From NCBI RefSeq assembly GCF_000429005.1, contig NZ_AUBA01000006.1, positions 124,001 through 188,000 on the forward strand: 64,000 nt of DNA, written 5' to 3'. The notes beneath the pieces are model-generated. The model ran no database searches and was not told where the DNA came from. It was given only the letters and a program-made list of their open reading frames with translations. Each line of letters starts with the position of its first letter. Within the stretch, counting starts at the first letter, position 1. This stretch comes from Novosphingobium acidiphilum DSM 19966. Lineage in GTDB: Bacteria; Pseudomonadota; Alphaproteobacteria; Sphingomonadales; Sphingomonadaceae. Both the position numbers and the translations under genes were made by a program. This document shows, piece by piece, positions 44,578 to 53,207 of the stretch.

Positions 44578-46722
44578 ATGACCACCGCCGCTCTTGCCGG
44601 ATCGCGCGACATCCTGCTGGTCGTCCCGGGCGGCGGACAGCTGCGGTTCGATGTCAGCGCGCGCGATGTGGTGCGGATCATCGATCCCGAAGGTTTGCAA
44701 CCGGGCATCCTGATCCGTCACCGACCCGATGGCGAAACCACGCAGGGGCTGCCGGGCGGAGCGGCCGGTGCGGAACACCGCTTTACCGCCGAGGCCGCGC
44801 AAGCTTGGACCGTGGTCGCGCCGGGCGCGCCGATGGACCCGGCTGCGCAGGATGCCCCGACCGACCTGCATGTGCGGATTGCCCGCGCCGATCCGGCCGG
44901 CGATCTGCCGCCACCACTGGCCGATGTGCTGCTGGATCTGCGCGTGCCCGCGGCCAGCGCGCGCGCCTATCGGGTAAAGGCCGGCGACTATATCCAGATC
45001 ATCGATGTCGCCGGGCGGCAATGTTCGGATTTTGTCGCGTTCGATGCTGCGGCACTGGACCAGGGGCACGAGCTTGGGCTTGATGCCACGGTCACGCGCA
45101 GTCTGATGGGGCGCAGTTTTTCCAGCCCCGGCCTGCATGCGCGCTATTTCGACGCCACGCTTCGCCCGCTGGTCGAAGTGGTGCGCGATACGGTGGGACG
45201 GCACGACACGTTCCTGCTGGCGTGCACGGCCAAATATTACGAGGACCAGGGGTATCCCGGGCATTCCAACTGTACCGAAAATTTCAACACCGCACTGCGC
45301 CCCCACGGCATTGCGCCGCGCGCGGGGTGGCCCGCGATCAATTTCTTCTACAACACGTTCGTCGCCGCGGACGAGACGATCGGCATGGACGAGCCCTGGT
45401 CGCGCCCGGGCGACTATGTGTTGCTGCGCGCGCTGACCGATCTGGTCTGCGCGTCGTCGGCGTGCCCCGATGATATCGATCCGGCCAACGGCTGGAACCC
45501 CACCGACATCCACGTCCGCCTTTATGACAGGAGTGCCGCGCCCACGGCCGGCAATGCCCACCGCATGACCCCAGACGCCCCGCCGATGCTGACCCGCGAA
45601 ACCGGATTTCACCCGCGCACCGCCGCACTGACCCGCCAGATGGTCGATTATCGCGGGTTCTGGCTGCCCACCGCCTATAACAATCACGGCGCGATTGCCG
45701 AATACTGGGCCTGCCGCGAACGCGCCGCGCTGATCGACCTGTCGCCCTTGCGCAAGTTCGAGATCACCGGGCCCGGCGCCGAAAGCCTGATGGATCTGGC
45801 GGTGACGCGCGACATGACCAAGCTGGCGGTGGGACAGATCGTCTATACCGCGATGTGCCATGAAACCGGCGGCATGATCGATGACGGCACGGTGTTCCGT
45901 CTGGGCCCGGCCAATTTCCGCTGGGTCTGCGGTGATGACTGGTGCGGGGTGTGGTTGCGCCAGCTTGCCGCAGAGCGGGGTTTGCAGGCCTGGGTGCGGT
46001 CGTCGACCGATCAATTGTCGAATGTTGCGGTGCAGGGCCCCTTGTCGCGCGCCCTTCTGGCGCCGCTCGTCACCACCCCGGCGCACCGGCCGGGCGTGGC
46101 CGAACTGGGCTGGTTCCGCTTTACCACCGGGCGCATCGGCGATCTGCCGGTGGTGGTTTCGCGCACCGGATACAGCGGCGAACTGGGTTATGAAGTGTGG
46201 TGCCACCCGACCCGCGCGCCCGACCTGTGGGATGCGCTGATGGCGGCCGGCGCTCCGCATGGGGTGCTGCCCGCCGGGCTCGATGCGCTCGACATGCTGC
46301 GGATCGAGGCCGGGCTGGTGTTTGCCGGATACGAGTTCTGCGACCAGACCGACCCGTTCGAGGCCGGGATCGGCTTTGCCGCGCCCAGATCCAAGCGCGC
46401 GCCGTTCATCGGGGCAGACGCGCTGGCCCGCCGCCGCGACCATCCCCAGCGCGTGCTGGCCGGCCTGGATATCGTGGGCGCCGACCCCATCGCGCATGGC
46501 GATCCGGTCTATGCCGGGCGGGTGCAGGTCGGCGTGATTACCAGCGCCACCCGTTCGCCGATTCTCAACCGCACGATCGCCCTGGCGCGGATCGATGTCA
46601 GCCAGGCTACGCCGGGCAGCGCATTGACCATCGGCAAGCTGGATGGTCAGCAAAAGCGGATTGGCGCGACCGTGGTCCGATACCCCCATTACGACCCCGA
46701 CAAGACGCGCGTGCGTTCCTGA
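44578..46722 (+). CDS. tdm: Trimethylamine N-oxide demethylase (DUF1989 + GcvT fusion)
   Basis: 714 aa. N-terminal DUF1989 zinc domain (about 110-330) with cysteines C216 (LLACTAKYY), C232 (HSNCTENF) and C296 (SSACPDD), whose 16- and 64-residue spacings equal those I recall for the zinc ligands of Methylocella Tdm. The C-terminal GcvT tetrahydrofolate-binding half is about 345-714 (AALIDLSPLRKFEITGPG, SRTGYSGELGYEVW, LDALDMLRIEAGL). Reaction: TMAO to dimethylamine plus formaldehyde, with the C1 unit passed to folate. Directly behind tmm, completing TMA to DMA. A plain aminomethyltransferase or urea-carboxylase-associated protein is the alternative; the fusion and context favour Tdm. Confidence 0.9.
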   Translation: MTTAALAGSRDILLVVPGGGQLRFDVSARDVVRIIDPEGLQPGILIRHRPDGETTQGLPGGAAGAEHRFTAEAAQAWTVVAPGAPMDPAAQDAPTDLHVRIARADPAGDLPPPLADVLLDLRVPAASARAYRVKAGDYIQIIDVAGRQCSDFVAFDAAALDQGHELGLDATVTRSLMGRSFSSPGLHARYFDATLRPLVEVVRDTVGRHDTFLLACTAKYYEDQGYPGHSNCTENFNTALRPHGIAPRAGWPAINFFYNTFVAADETIGMDEPWSRPGDYVLLRALTDLVCASSACPDDIDPANGWNPTDIHVRLYDRSAAPTAGNAHRMTPDAPPMLTRETGFHPRTAALTRQMVDYRGFWLPTAYNNHGAIAEYWACRERAALIDLSPLRKFEITGPGAESLMDLAVTRDMTKLAVGQIVYTAMCHETGGMIDDGTVFRLGPANFRWVCGDDWCGVWLRQLAAERGLQAWVRSSTDQLSNVAVQGPLSRALLAPLVTTPAHRPGVAELGWFRFTTGRIGDLPVVVSRTGYSGELGYEVWCHPTRAPDLWDALMAAGAPHGVLPAGLDALDMLRIEAGLVFAGYEFCDQTDPFEAGIGFAAPRSKRAPFIGADALARRRDHPQRVLAGLDIVGADPIAHGDPVYAGRVQVGVITSATRSPILNRTIALARIDVSQATPGSALTIGKLDGQQKRIGATVVRYPHYDPDKTRVRS

Positions 46723-46744
46723 TCCCCCGACCAAAGGACGATCG

Positions 46745-48364
46745 ATGGCAACTGTGGCGCAAGCCGACCCGACCGGCGCCGACAGCCCCGGCCTGCAACG
46801 CGGGATCAGCTGGACCGGCGCGTTCTGGATCGCCAGCGGTGTGCCCGCATTGGTGCTGTTCACGATCGGCACGATTGCCGCCACGGTCGGCACCGCATCG
46901 TGGCTGGTGTGGACGCTGTCGATCCTGTTCGGGTTTATCCAGGCGTTCAGCTATGCCGAAATTGCCGGGCTGTTTCCCAACAAGTCGGGCGGCGCCTCGG
47001 TCTATGGCGCGGTGGCCTGGGCGCGCTATTCCAAGCTGTTTGCGCCGGTCTCGGTGTGGTGCAACTGGCTGGCGTGGTCGCCGGTGCTAGCGATCGGATC
47101 GGGACTGGCGGCGGGCTTTTCGCTGTCGATCCTGTTTGGTGCGGATGCCGCGATCAACACCTGGCAGGTGAACCTGGTCGATCTGTCGGCGTTGAAGGCG
47201 GGGCTGGCGCTGCGGATCAACGCAACCTCGATCATCGGCGCGGCATTCCTGTTGATCGCCTTTGCCATCCAGCATCGCGGGATCAGCTCGACCGCGCGCA
47301 CCCAGGTCGTGCTTGGCGTGGTGGCGCTGTTGCCGCTGCTGCTGATCGGGCTGGTGCCGTTGCTGACCGGCGATCTGCCACGGCACAATATCTGGCCGGT
47401 GATGCCGCTGGGCCATGATGGTGCCGGGCACCCGGTCAACGGGCACTGGAATGCCATGGGCATCTCGATCTTCATGGGCGGACTGTTTGTCGCGGCATGG
47501 TCGACCTACGGGTTTGAAACGGCGGTGTGCTACACGCGCGAATTCCGCAATCCGGCCACCGATACGTTCAAGGCGATCATGGCGTCGGGGCTGTTGTGCA
47601 TCGTGGTGTTCACGCTCGTGCCGATCAGTTTCCAGGGCGTGCTGGGGCTTGACGGCATGCTGTCACCCGACATTGCCAACAACATGGGCGTGGGCAAAGC
47701 CATGGCCGGCATGATCAAGGCCGGTCCGGTGGTGGGCAATGTGATCGTGGTGATGATGATCCTGGCGCTGCTGCTGGCGATCATCATGTCGATGGCGGGG
47801 TCTTCGCGTACGCTGTACCAGGCTTCTGCGGATGGCTGGCTGCCCAAATATCTCAGCCGGGTGAACCATGCCGGTGCGCCAACCGCGGCGATGTGGACCG
47901 ACCTGGGGTTCAACCTGATCCTGTTGTCGATGTCGGACTATGTGTTCGTGCTTGGCGTGTCGAACGTCTGCTATATCCTGTTCAACTTTCTCAATCTGAA
48001 TTCGGCGTGGATCCACCGCATGGATCGGCCATCGTGGGAACGCCCCTATCGCGCGCCGACGCTGCTGCTGGGGGCCGGCACGGTGCTGTCGTTCGTCAAT
48101 CTGGCGCTGATGGGGGTGGGGGCCGACATGCTGGGCAAGGGAACGCTTTATACCGGCTTTGTCTGCGTCGCGCTGATCCTGCCGGTGTTTGCCTGGCGGC
48201 ATTACGTGGTCGACAAGGGCCGCTTTCCCGAAGACATGGTCGATGATCTGCACCTGCGACCCGAACCGGGGGTCAAGACCGGCGCAGGGTATTTGCCGCA
48301 TCTGACCGTGGTTGCGGGGCTTGGCGTGGTGGCCATCAGCCACTGGCTGGCGGTCTTGCCCTGA
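46745..48364 (+). CDS. APC-superfamily permease of the tmm-tdm operon
   Basis: 539 aa with about 12 helices and extended termini. APC signatures are SGVPALVLFTIGTIAATVG in helix 1, SYAEIAGLFPNKSGGASVYGAVAW in helix 2-3, and STYGFETAVCYTREFRNPATDTFKA after helix 6-7. It is 22 nt after tdm, so it is co-transcribed with tmm-tdm and probably imports TMA/TMAO or a precursor. Not closely similar by eye to the permease at 36904-38379. Substrate is inferred from context. Confidence 0.86.
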   Translation: MATVAQADPTGADSPGLQRGISWTGAFWIASGVPALVLFTIGTIAATVGTASWLVWTLSILFGFIQAFSYAEIAGLFPNKSGGASVYGAVAWARYSKLFAPVSVWCNWLAWSPVLAIGSGLAAGFSLSILFGADAAINTWQVNLVDLSALKAGLALRINATSIIGAAFLLIAFAIQHRGISSTARTQVVLGVVALLPLLLIGLVPLLTGDLPRHNIWPVMPLGHDGAGHPVNGHWNAMGISIFMGGLFVAAWSTYGFETAVCYTREFRNPATDTFKAIMASGLLCIVVFTLVPISFQGVLGLDGMLSPDIANNMGVGKAMAGMIKAGPVVGNVIVVMMILALLLAIIMSMAGSSRTLYQASADGWLPKYLSRVNHAGAPTAAMWTDLGFNLILLSMSDYVFVLGVSNVCYILFNFLNLNSAWIHRMDRPSWERPYRAPTLLLGAGTVLSFVNLALMGVGADMLGKGTLYTGFVCVALILPVFAWRHYVVDKGRFPEDMVDDLHLRPEPGVKTGAGYLPHLTVVAGLGVVAISHWLAVLP

Positions 48365-48523
48365 TCGGGCCGGTGCCGGGGGTATATTCCGAACCTATGC
48401 GCCATCGGGCAGGCGCCTAAAGGGGGGCCGAAGGCCAGAGCCTGATCCCGCCAGACCAACGGTTCAACAGGGCCATGGGTGCGGGCGCTCTGGCGTCTTC
48501 TCCGCCTGTTGGAGCGCCTTGCC
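48365..48523 (+). other. Intergenic region after the permease
   Basis: 159 nt, no supported open frame. Several short GC hairpins are visible (GCGCC/GGCGC at about 48400-48417, GGCC-GAA-GGCC at about 48427-48437). They could be a weak terminator or a leader of the next gene. I compared it mentally with glycine, SAM-II and fluoride riboswitch cores and saw no match. Confidence 0.35.
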
Positions 48524-49204
48524 ATGACCCGTATTCTCAAAACTTCGCCCGCGCTGGGCTTGATTGCCGTGCTTGCGGCTGGGCTGTTGTCCACCACCGC
48601 GCATGCCGGCGAAGAAACCCGCGCCGAAGCCGCGATTGCCGAAGCCAGCGGCAAGATCGACGCCGGCGACAAGGCCGGCGTGGGCACCGCTGCACCGGAC
48701 ATGCAGCGCCAGGCGCGCGAAGCGCTGATGTCGGCACAGGATTTGCTGACCCACCACAAAAAGGTCGAGGCGCTGGCCGCTGCGCATCATGCCAGCGACC
48801 TTGCCGATCAGGCGATCGTTGTGGCCAATGCCCGCAAGACCGACGCCGATCGCACCCGCCGCGATGACCAGCGCTCGACCGAGGCCGCCGCCACGCAATC
48901 GGCGACGATGGCCAACATGCGCGCCAATTCGGCCGAAGCGGCCACCGACGCCGCCAACCAGCGCGCCGACGCGGCCGAACGGTCAAGCGCGGCTGCCAAT
49001 GCGCAGGCCGACGCCATGCGCAATGCCCCTCCGCCAGTCGTGGCGCCCACCACCACCACGGTCGAACTGACCCAGCACGACGAACCGGCACCGATGTCGC
49101 ACACACCCGTGCACCACCTGCATCACAAGGTGGTGCATCACGCCAAACACCCGGCTCCGGTGAAAACCACCACCACCGCGACCGTGACCACCACCCACAA
49201 CTGA
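48524..49204 (+). CDS. Exported Ala-rich protein with His-rich tail, function unknown
   Basis: 226 aa: Sec signal (about 1-28, ending TTAHA), an Ala/Asp-rich helical region with heptad-like repeats (about 30-165, AEAATDAANQRADAAERSSAAANAQ-like), then a Thr/Pro linker and a cluster of histidines near 200-211 (HTPVHHLHHKVVHHAKH). The tail could bind metal. The start at 48524 is preferred because it precedes the signal peptide; the earlier ATG at 48479 adds an Arg/Leu-rich stretch. No known family recognised. Confidence 0.7.
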   Translation: MTRILKTSPALGLIAVLAAGLLSTTAHAGEETRAEAAIAEASGKIDAGDKAGVGTAAPDMQRQAREALMSAQDLLTHHKKVEALAAAHHASDLADQAIVVANARKTDADRTRRDDQRSTEAAATQSATMANMRANSAEAATDAANQRADAAERSSAAANAQADAMRNAPPPVVAPTTTTVELTQHDEPAPMSHTPVHHLHHKVVHHAKHPAPVKTTTTATVTTTHN

Positions 49205-49238
49205 CGGGGTCCGGCGCACCAACAAGGGAGATACAAGG

Positions 49239-49604
49239 ATGTCCAACTTTGTTCTTGCCGCTGCGTTGGCAGTACCCTTGTGGCTGGCAGGCGCCGCATC
49301 GCCTGCACACGCCCAGAACAGCGTGGCCAATCCGGTCGGTGCGGTGGAATTGCAGGCCAATCCGGTCGGGGCGGGGGCCAATGCAGCGGTCCCGCCGGTG
49401 CCTGCCACAGCCGACAGCCGGGTGCCGGCCGCCATGCCGGCCGATCCGACCTACCATGGCGGGCCTTACACCGGCGCGCTGACCCCGCCGCCGGTGTCTG
49501 TCATGCACAAGACCTATCCCCCGTGCACCGGGCGCTTGCGCGATAACTGCATCAATCCGGGCCAGGCCATGCGCAAGACCCGCACGTCATCGCCCACCCA
49601 CTGA
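49239..49604 (+). CDS. Small exported Pro/Ala-rich protein, function unknown
   Basis: 121 aa: clear Sec signal (MSNFVLAAALAVPLWLAGAASPAHA), then a low-complexity Ala/Pro/Gly region and a C-terminal part with two cysteines (PPCTGRLRDNCINPGQA) that may form a disulphide. Similar short exported proteins are frequent in sphingomonads. Ribosome site GGGAGATACAAGG. 34 nt after the previous gene. Confidence 0.65.
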   Translation: MSNFVLAAALAVPLWLAGAASPAHAQNSVANPVGAVELQANPVGAGANAAVPPVPATADSRVPAAMPADPTYHGGPYTGALTPPPVSVMHKTYPPCTGRLRDNCINPGQAMRKTRTSSPTH

Positions 49605-49623
49605 CCAACAGGAACCCGTGACA

Positions 49624-49800
49624 ATGGACAAGGACCGGATTGCCGGAACCGCCAGGGAAGCGAGGGGCGCGGCTGAAGAAGCCCTGGGTAAGCTGACCGG
49701 CGATGCCAGGCTTGAGGCCAAGGGCAAGGCCGACAAACTGGCGGGCAAGATCCAGAACGCGATCGGCGCACTGAAAGATACGGCGGGCCACAAACCCTGA
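49624..49800 (+). CDS. CsbD family stress-response protein
   Basis: 58 aa, highly charged, predicted helical. The CsbD pattern is DRIAGTAREARGAAEEALGKLTGD followed by AKGKADKLAGKIQNAIG (cited in parts; full span residues 3-52). CsbD proteins are general-stress induced, with unknown molecular role. GTG at 49618 is an alternative start; AGGA lies 9 nt before the ATG. Confidence 0.85.
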   Translation: MDKDRIAGTAREARGAAEEALGKLTGDARLEAKGKADKLAGKIQNAIGALKDTAGHKP

Positions 49801-49828
49801 CCCGGCCCGATCGTTCAAGGAAACATGC

Positions 49829-49975
49829 ATGCTCTATACCATCGCGTGGATACTGCTGGTGTTGTGGGTGCTCGATTTCCTGGTGTTTCACCTGGCCGGT
49901 GGCCTGATCCACCTGGTTCTGGTCGTGGCGGTGATCGTGTTCCTGGTGGGGTTTGTGCGCGGTAGGCTGCGCTGA
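49829..49975 (+). CDS. Small lmo0937-type membrane protein
   Basis: 48 aa made almost entirely of two hydrophobic helices (MLYTIAWILLVLWVLDFLVF and LIHLVLVVAVIVFLVGF) and ending in VRGRLR. This is the usual form of the lmo0937/DUF5670 family, often beside CsbD genes. AAGGA 7-11 nt upstream. Function unknown, linked to envelope stress by association only. Confidence 0.8.
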   Translation: MLYTIAWILLVLWVLDFLVFHLAGGLIHLVLVVAVIVFLVGFVRGRLR

Positions 49976-49981
49976 TCGGTC

Positions 49982-50497
49982 ATGCCGCCATCGCCTCCGG
50001 CTATGATCGATCCGGCCGAAATCGGCCAGACCACCGCACGCCTGCGGCAGGCGCACCGTCTTGAAGCCAGCCTGTTGCAGCACGCGGTCGATCGGGCCAC
50101 GGCGGTGATCGGCTGGCCCGGGTTTGTCGTGGTGCTAAGTTTGGCGATGTGCGGCTGGATCGGGGTCAATCTGGTGATGGCGCGTCCGTTCGACCCGCCT
50201 CCGTTTGCAGCGCTGGCTACGGCGATGTCGGGCGGTGCGCTGGTCGTCGCCGCGTTGATCCTGACCACACAACGCCGCGAAGACAAGCTGGCCGATTATC
50301 GCGCGCAGCTGATCCTGGAACTGTCGATCGCCAACGACCAGAAAATCGCCAAGATTATCGAACTGCTTGAAGAAAGCCGCCGCGACAATCCCGCGATCAG
50401 CAATCGTATCGACGATCAGGCGCAGGCAATGTCGACGCCGTCCGATGCCACCGCCGTGCTCGAGGCGATCAAGGAAATGGGCGAGGGCAGCGCGTGA
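49982..50497 (+). CDS. DUF1003 membrane protein
   Basis: 171 aa: a cytoplasmic N-terminus, two membrane helices (about 45-65 and 80-97, VVVLSLAMCGWIGVNLV and GGALVVAALILTTQRRE) and a helical acidic tail. RREDKLADYRAQLILELSI is the DUF1003 hallmark. ATG at 49982; an inner Met (49997+6) is possible. Ends 4 nt before a convergent LysR gene. Confidence 0.85.
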   Translation: MPPSPPAMIDPAEIGQTTARLRQAHRLEASLLQHAVDRATAVIGWPGFVVVLSLAMCGWIGVNLVMARPFDPPPFAALATAMSGGALVVAALILTTQRREDKLADYRAQLILELSIANDQKIAKIIELLEESRRDNPAISNRIDDQAQAMSTPSDATAVLEAIKEMGEGSA

Positions 50498-50500
50498 TCG

Positions 50501-51418
50501 TCACCCGATCGCGTGGTTCCACGGTGCCGGTGCCAGTTTGCGCGCCAGAAAATCGATCAGCACGCGCACCCGCGCCGGGCGTTCGCGGCCGGGCGGGGTG
50601 ACCAGGCTGAGCGCGATATCGGGCACGCGCCAATCGGGCATCACTTCGGCCAGCGCGCCGCTGGCGAGATGGTCCCACACCATGAAATCGGGCTGTACCG
50701 CCAGCCCCTGGCCAGCCAGCAGCGCAGGCGTCAGCGCGTCGGCATTGTTGGCCGCCATGCGCCCGTGCACCGTGGCGGTGTAATCGCCTTCGTCGGCATG
50801 CGAAAAGCGCCACGTTTCGGGGCTGTCAAGCTGGGTATAGAGCAGCGCATGATGCGCCGACAGATCACGCGGATGGGTCGGTGCGCCGTGGCGGGCCATA
50901 TAGGCGGGGGCTGCCACCAGCGGGCGCCGCACGGTCCCCAGCCGGCGCGCCCGCAGCGATGAATCCGCCAGCCCGGCAATCCGCACCACCAGGTCATGCC
51001 CGCCCGCGATGACATCGACACGCGCGTCGGACAGATCGAGTTCAACCGCAACATCGCCGTACCGGTCCAGAAATTCGGGCAGGATCGGCACGACATGGCG
51101 CAATCCAAAGCTCATCGGCAGGGCCAGCCGGACCAGCCCGCGCGGCACATCGCCCTCGGCGCGCGCCTGCGTCTCGGCCGCGGTACCGTCGGCCAGGATG
51201 CGGCGCGCACGGTCAAGCGCGCTGCGGCCGCTTTGCGTCAGCGCGATACGGCGGCTGGTGCGGTGCAGCAGCGGCACGCCCAGCCGCGTTTCTAGCCGGC
51301 TGATCGCCTTGGACACCGTGGGGCGCGACAGCCCCAGCGTGTCGGCCGCGGCGGCAAACGATCCGGTATCGACCACTTGCGCAAAGATTGCCCAGGCTTC
51401 GAGATCGGGCAGGCGCAT
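50501..51418 (-). CDS. LysR-family transcriptional regulator
   Basis: 305 aa: N-terminal winged HTH (about 5-64; FAAAADTLGLSRPTVSKAISRLE) and a type-2 periplasmic-binding-like effector domain of the CrgA/AaeR branch. Divergent from a pirin gene, which LysR proteins of this branch often regulate (quinone or aromatic stress). The 114-nt gap holds the AT-rich dyads described separately. Confidence 0.9.
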   Translation of the reverse strand: MRLPDLEAWAIFAQVVDTGSFAAAADTLGLSRPTVSKAISRLETRLGVPLLHRTSRRIALTQSGRSALDRARRILADGTAAETQARAEGDVPRGLVRLALPMSFGLRHVVPILPEFLDRYGDVAVELDLSDARVDVIAGGHDLVVRIAGLADSSLRARRLGTVRRPLVAAPAYMARHGAPTHPRDLSAHHALLYTQLDSPETWRFSHADEGDYTATVHGRMAANNADALTPALLAGQGLAVQPDFMVWDHLASGALAEVMPDWRVPDIALSLVTPPGRERPARVRVLIDFLARKLAPAPWNHAIG

Positions 51419-51420
51419 TG

Positions 51421-51463
51421 ATAAAATTCCTTCATCGGTGAATTTCCATCATTGCCATTTTAT
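51421..51463. promoter_or_regulatory. AT-rich inverted repeats between lysR and pirin genes
   Basis: Two nested dyads: ATAAAAT (51421-51427) with ATTTTAT (51457-51463), and AAATTC (51424-51429) with GAATTT (51440-51445). LysR regulators usually bind such AT-rich dyads in the divergent gap. The exact operator is not resolved. Confidence 0.5.
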
Positions 51464-51532
51464 TCCACGTGCCAAGCCCTAGATTGGCAGCAACACGCCG
51501 CGACACACATCCCGGCGATCTGGAGACTTACG

Positions 51533-52231
51533 ATGATCGAATTGCGGCCCTTTGCCGGTATCGGCCATGCGCATCATGGTTGGCTGGATGCCCGCCACCA
51601 TTTCTCGTTTGCCGATTATCACGACCCGGCGCGGATGCAGTGGGGCAACTTGCGCGTGTGGAACGATGATACGATCGCGGCGCAAAGCGGATTTCCACCC
51701 CACCCCCACCGCGACATGGAAATCGTGACGTATGTGCGCACCGGCGCGATCACCCACCAGGACAGCCTGGGCAACAAGGGCCGCACCGCGGCAGGCGATG
51801 TGCAGGTGATGAGCGCCGGCACCGGGATTACCCATGCCGAATACAATATCGAGGACGAGGCGACGACGCTGTTCCAGATCTGGATCATGCCGACCCGTCG
51901 CGGCGAAGCCCCCGGCTGGGGCGCGCGCCAGTTTCCCAAAGGCGATCGGTCGGGGCAACTGGTGGTTCTGGCCAGCGGTTATGCGCAGGACAAGGACGCG
52001 CTGCCGATCCGCACCGAAGCGCGGCTGGTCGCGGGCACGATCCGCGCGGGAGAATCGGTGACCTATCCGTTGGGGGCAGAGCGCAAGGGATATCTGGTGC
52101 CGGCCACCGGGCGCATTGCGGTCAATGGCATTGAAGCCAATGCGCGTGACGGTGTGGCGATCGCGGACGAGGAAACGATCACCATCACCGCACTGGACGA
52201 GGCCGAAGTCGTGCTTGTCGACACGCTGTAG
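51533..52231 (+). CDS. Pirin family protein (YhhW-like quercetinase fold)
   Basis: 232 aa bicupin. N-terminal cupin with metal ligands in PPHPHRDMEIVTYV (His, His) and the HQDSLGNKG block, then GTGITHAEYN. The C-terminal cupin ends in LDEAEVVLVDTL. E. coli YhhW of this subfamily has quercetinase activity. The start at 51533 has GGAGAC just upstream. First of two pirin genes after the divergent lysR. Confidence 0.9.
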   Translation: MIELRPFAGIGHAHHGWLDARHHFSFADYHDPARMQWGNLRVWNDDTIAAQSGFPPHPHRDMEIVTYVRTGAITHQDSLGNKGRTAAGDVQVMSAGTGITHAEYNIEDEATTLFQIWIMPTRRGEAPGWGARQFPKGDRSGQLVVLASGYAQDKDALPIRTEARLVAGTIRAGESVTYPLGAERKGYLVPATGRIAVNGIEANARDGVAIADEETITITALDEAEVVLVDTL

Positions 52232-52275
52232 CCAAGCCCTGCCGACCCGCGTGAGCCCGACCAAAAGGCCTGACC

Positions 52276-53181
52276 ATGACCGAACAGCGTATCGAAACCG
52301 TGATCGTCCCGCCGTTGCGCGATCTGGGCGATGGCTTCACCGTCCGGCGTGCGCTGCCCAGCGCGCACCGGCGCATGGTCGGGCCGTTCATCTTTCTCGA
52401 TGAGCTGGGTCCGATCCGGCTGGTTGGGGATCAGGCACTCGATGTGCGGCCGCACCCGCATATCGGCCTCGCCACGATCACCCATCTGATCGAAGGCGAA
52501 ATTCTGCACCGCGATTCGCTGGGTTCGGTGCAGGCGATCCGCCCCGGCGCGGTCAACTGGATGACCGCCGGGCGCGGGATCGTCCATTCCGAACGCAGCC
52601 CTGCTGCCGCGCGCGGGATTGGCGCCGGGCTCCATGCGATCCAGCTGTGGGTGGCATTGCCTGCTGCGCACGAGGAAATGGCGCCCGCATTCCACCATCA
52701 TCCGGCGCACACGCTGCCGGTGGCCCGGGATCGCGGCGCACAGCTGGCGCTGCTGGCAGGCGAAGCCGACGGCATGATTGCACCGGTGGCCACCACCTCC
52801 GACATGATCCTGGCCGAACTGATGCTGGACGCGCAGGCGCGCTATGCCTTTGCCGCCACGCATGTGGAACGCGCGGTTTATGTGGTGACGGGCACGATCC
52901 GGGTTGAAGGGCAGGACGGCGCCTTTGCGGCCGGGCAACTCGTGGTGCTCAAGCCCGGCGCAGCGGTTGTGCTGGCGGCCGATACCCCAAGCCGCCTGAT
53001 GCTGGTGGGCGGTGAACCGTTTCCCGAAAAGCGTCAGGTGTTCTGGAACTTCGTCTCGTCACGCGCCGACCGCATCGAGCAGGCCAAGGACGATTGGCGC
53101 GAAGGCCGGTTCGACACGGTGCCCGACGAACATGAATTCATCCCCCTGCCGCCTGATGTGCCCGGCGCGCGAATCGTGTGA
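52276..53181 (+). CDS. Pirin family protein, longer paralogue
   Basis: 301 aa bicupin of the classical pirin type: RRMVGPFIFLDELGP, the metal-binding DVRPHPHIGLATITHL, HRDSLGSVQ and the GRGIVHSERSP motif. The C-terminal cupin ends with the pirin_C WNFVSSRADRIEQAKDDW block. 44 nt after the first pirin, same operon. Divergence between the two (YhhW-type and classical) suggests different substrates or roles. Confidence 0.92.
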   Translation: MTEQRIETVIVPPLRDLGDGFTVRRALPSAHRRMVGPFIFLDELGPIRLVGDQALDVRPHPHIGLATITHLIEGEILHRDSLGSVQAIRPGAVNWMTAGRGIVHSERSPAAARGIGAGLHAIQLWVALPAAHEEMAPAFHHHPAHTLPVARDRGAQLALLAGEADGMIAPVATTSDMILAELMLDAQARYAFAATHVERAVYVVTGTIRVEGQDGAFAAGQLVVLKPGAAVVLAADTPSRLMLVGGEPFPEKRQVFWNFVSSRADRIEQAKDDWREGRFDTVPDEHEFIPLPPDVPGARIV

Positions 53182-53207
53182 CACCGCGCCGCCCATCGCG
53201 CGCACAT

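Noticed and set aside
44443..46893. 816-aa minus-strand frame opposite tdm
   Set aside because: Shadow; tdm on the plus strand has clear DUF1989 and GcvT domains.
48365..48523. Riboswitch between the permease and the His-rich protein gene
   Set aside because: Short GC hairpins such as GGCC-GAA-GGCC look suggestive, but no known aptamer core could be matched.
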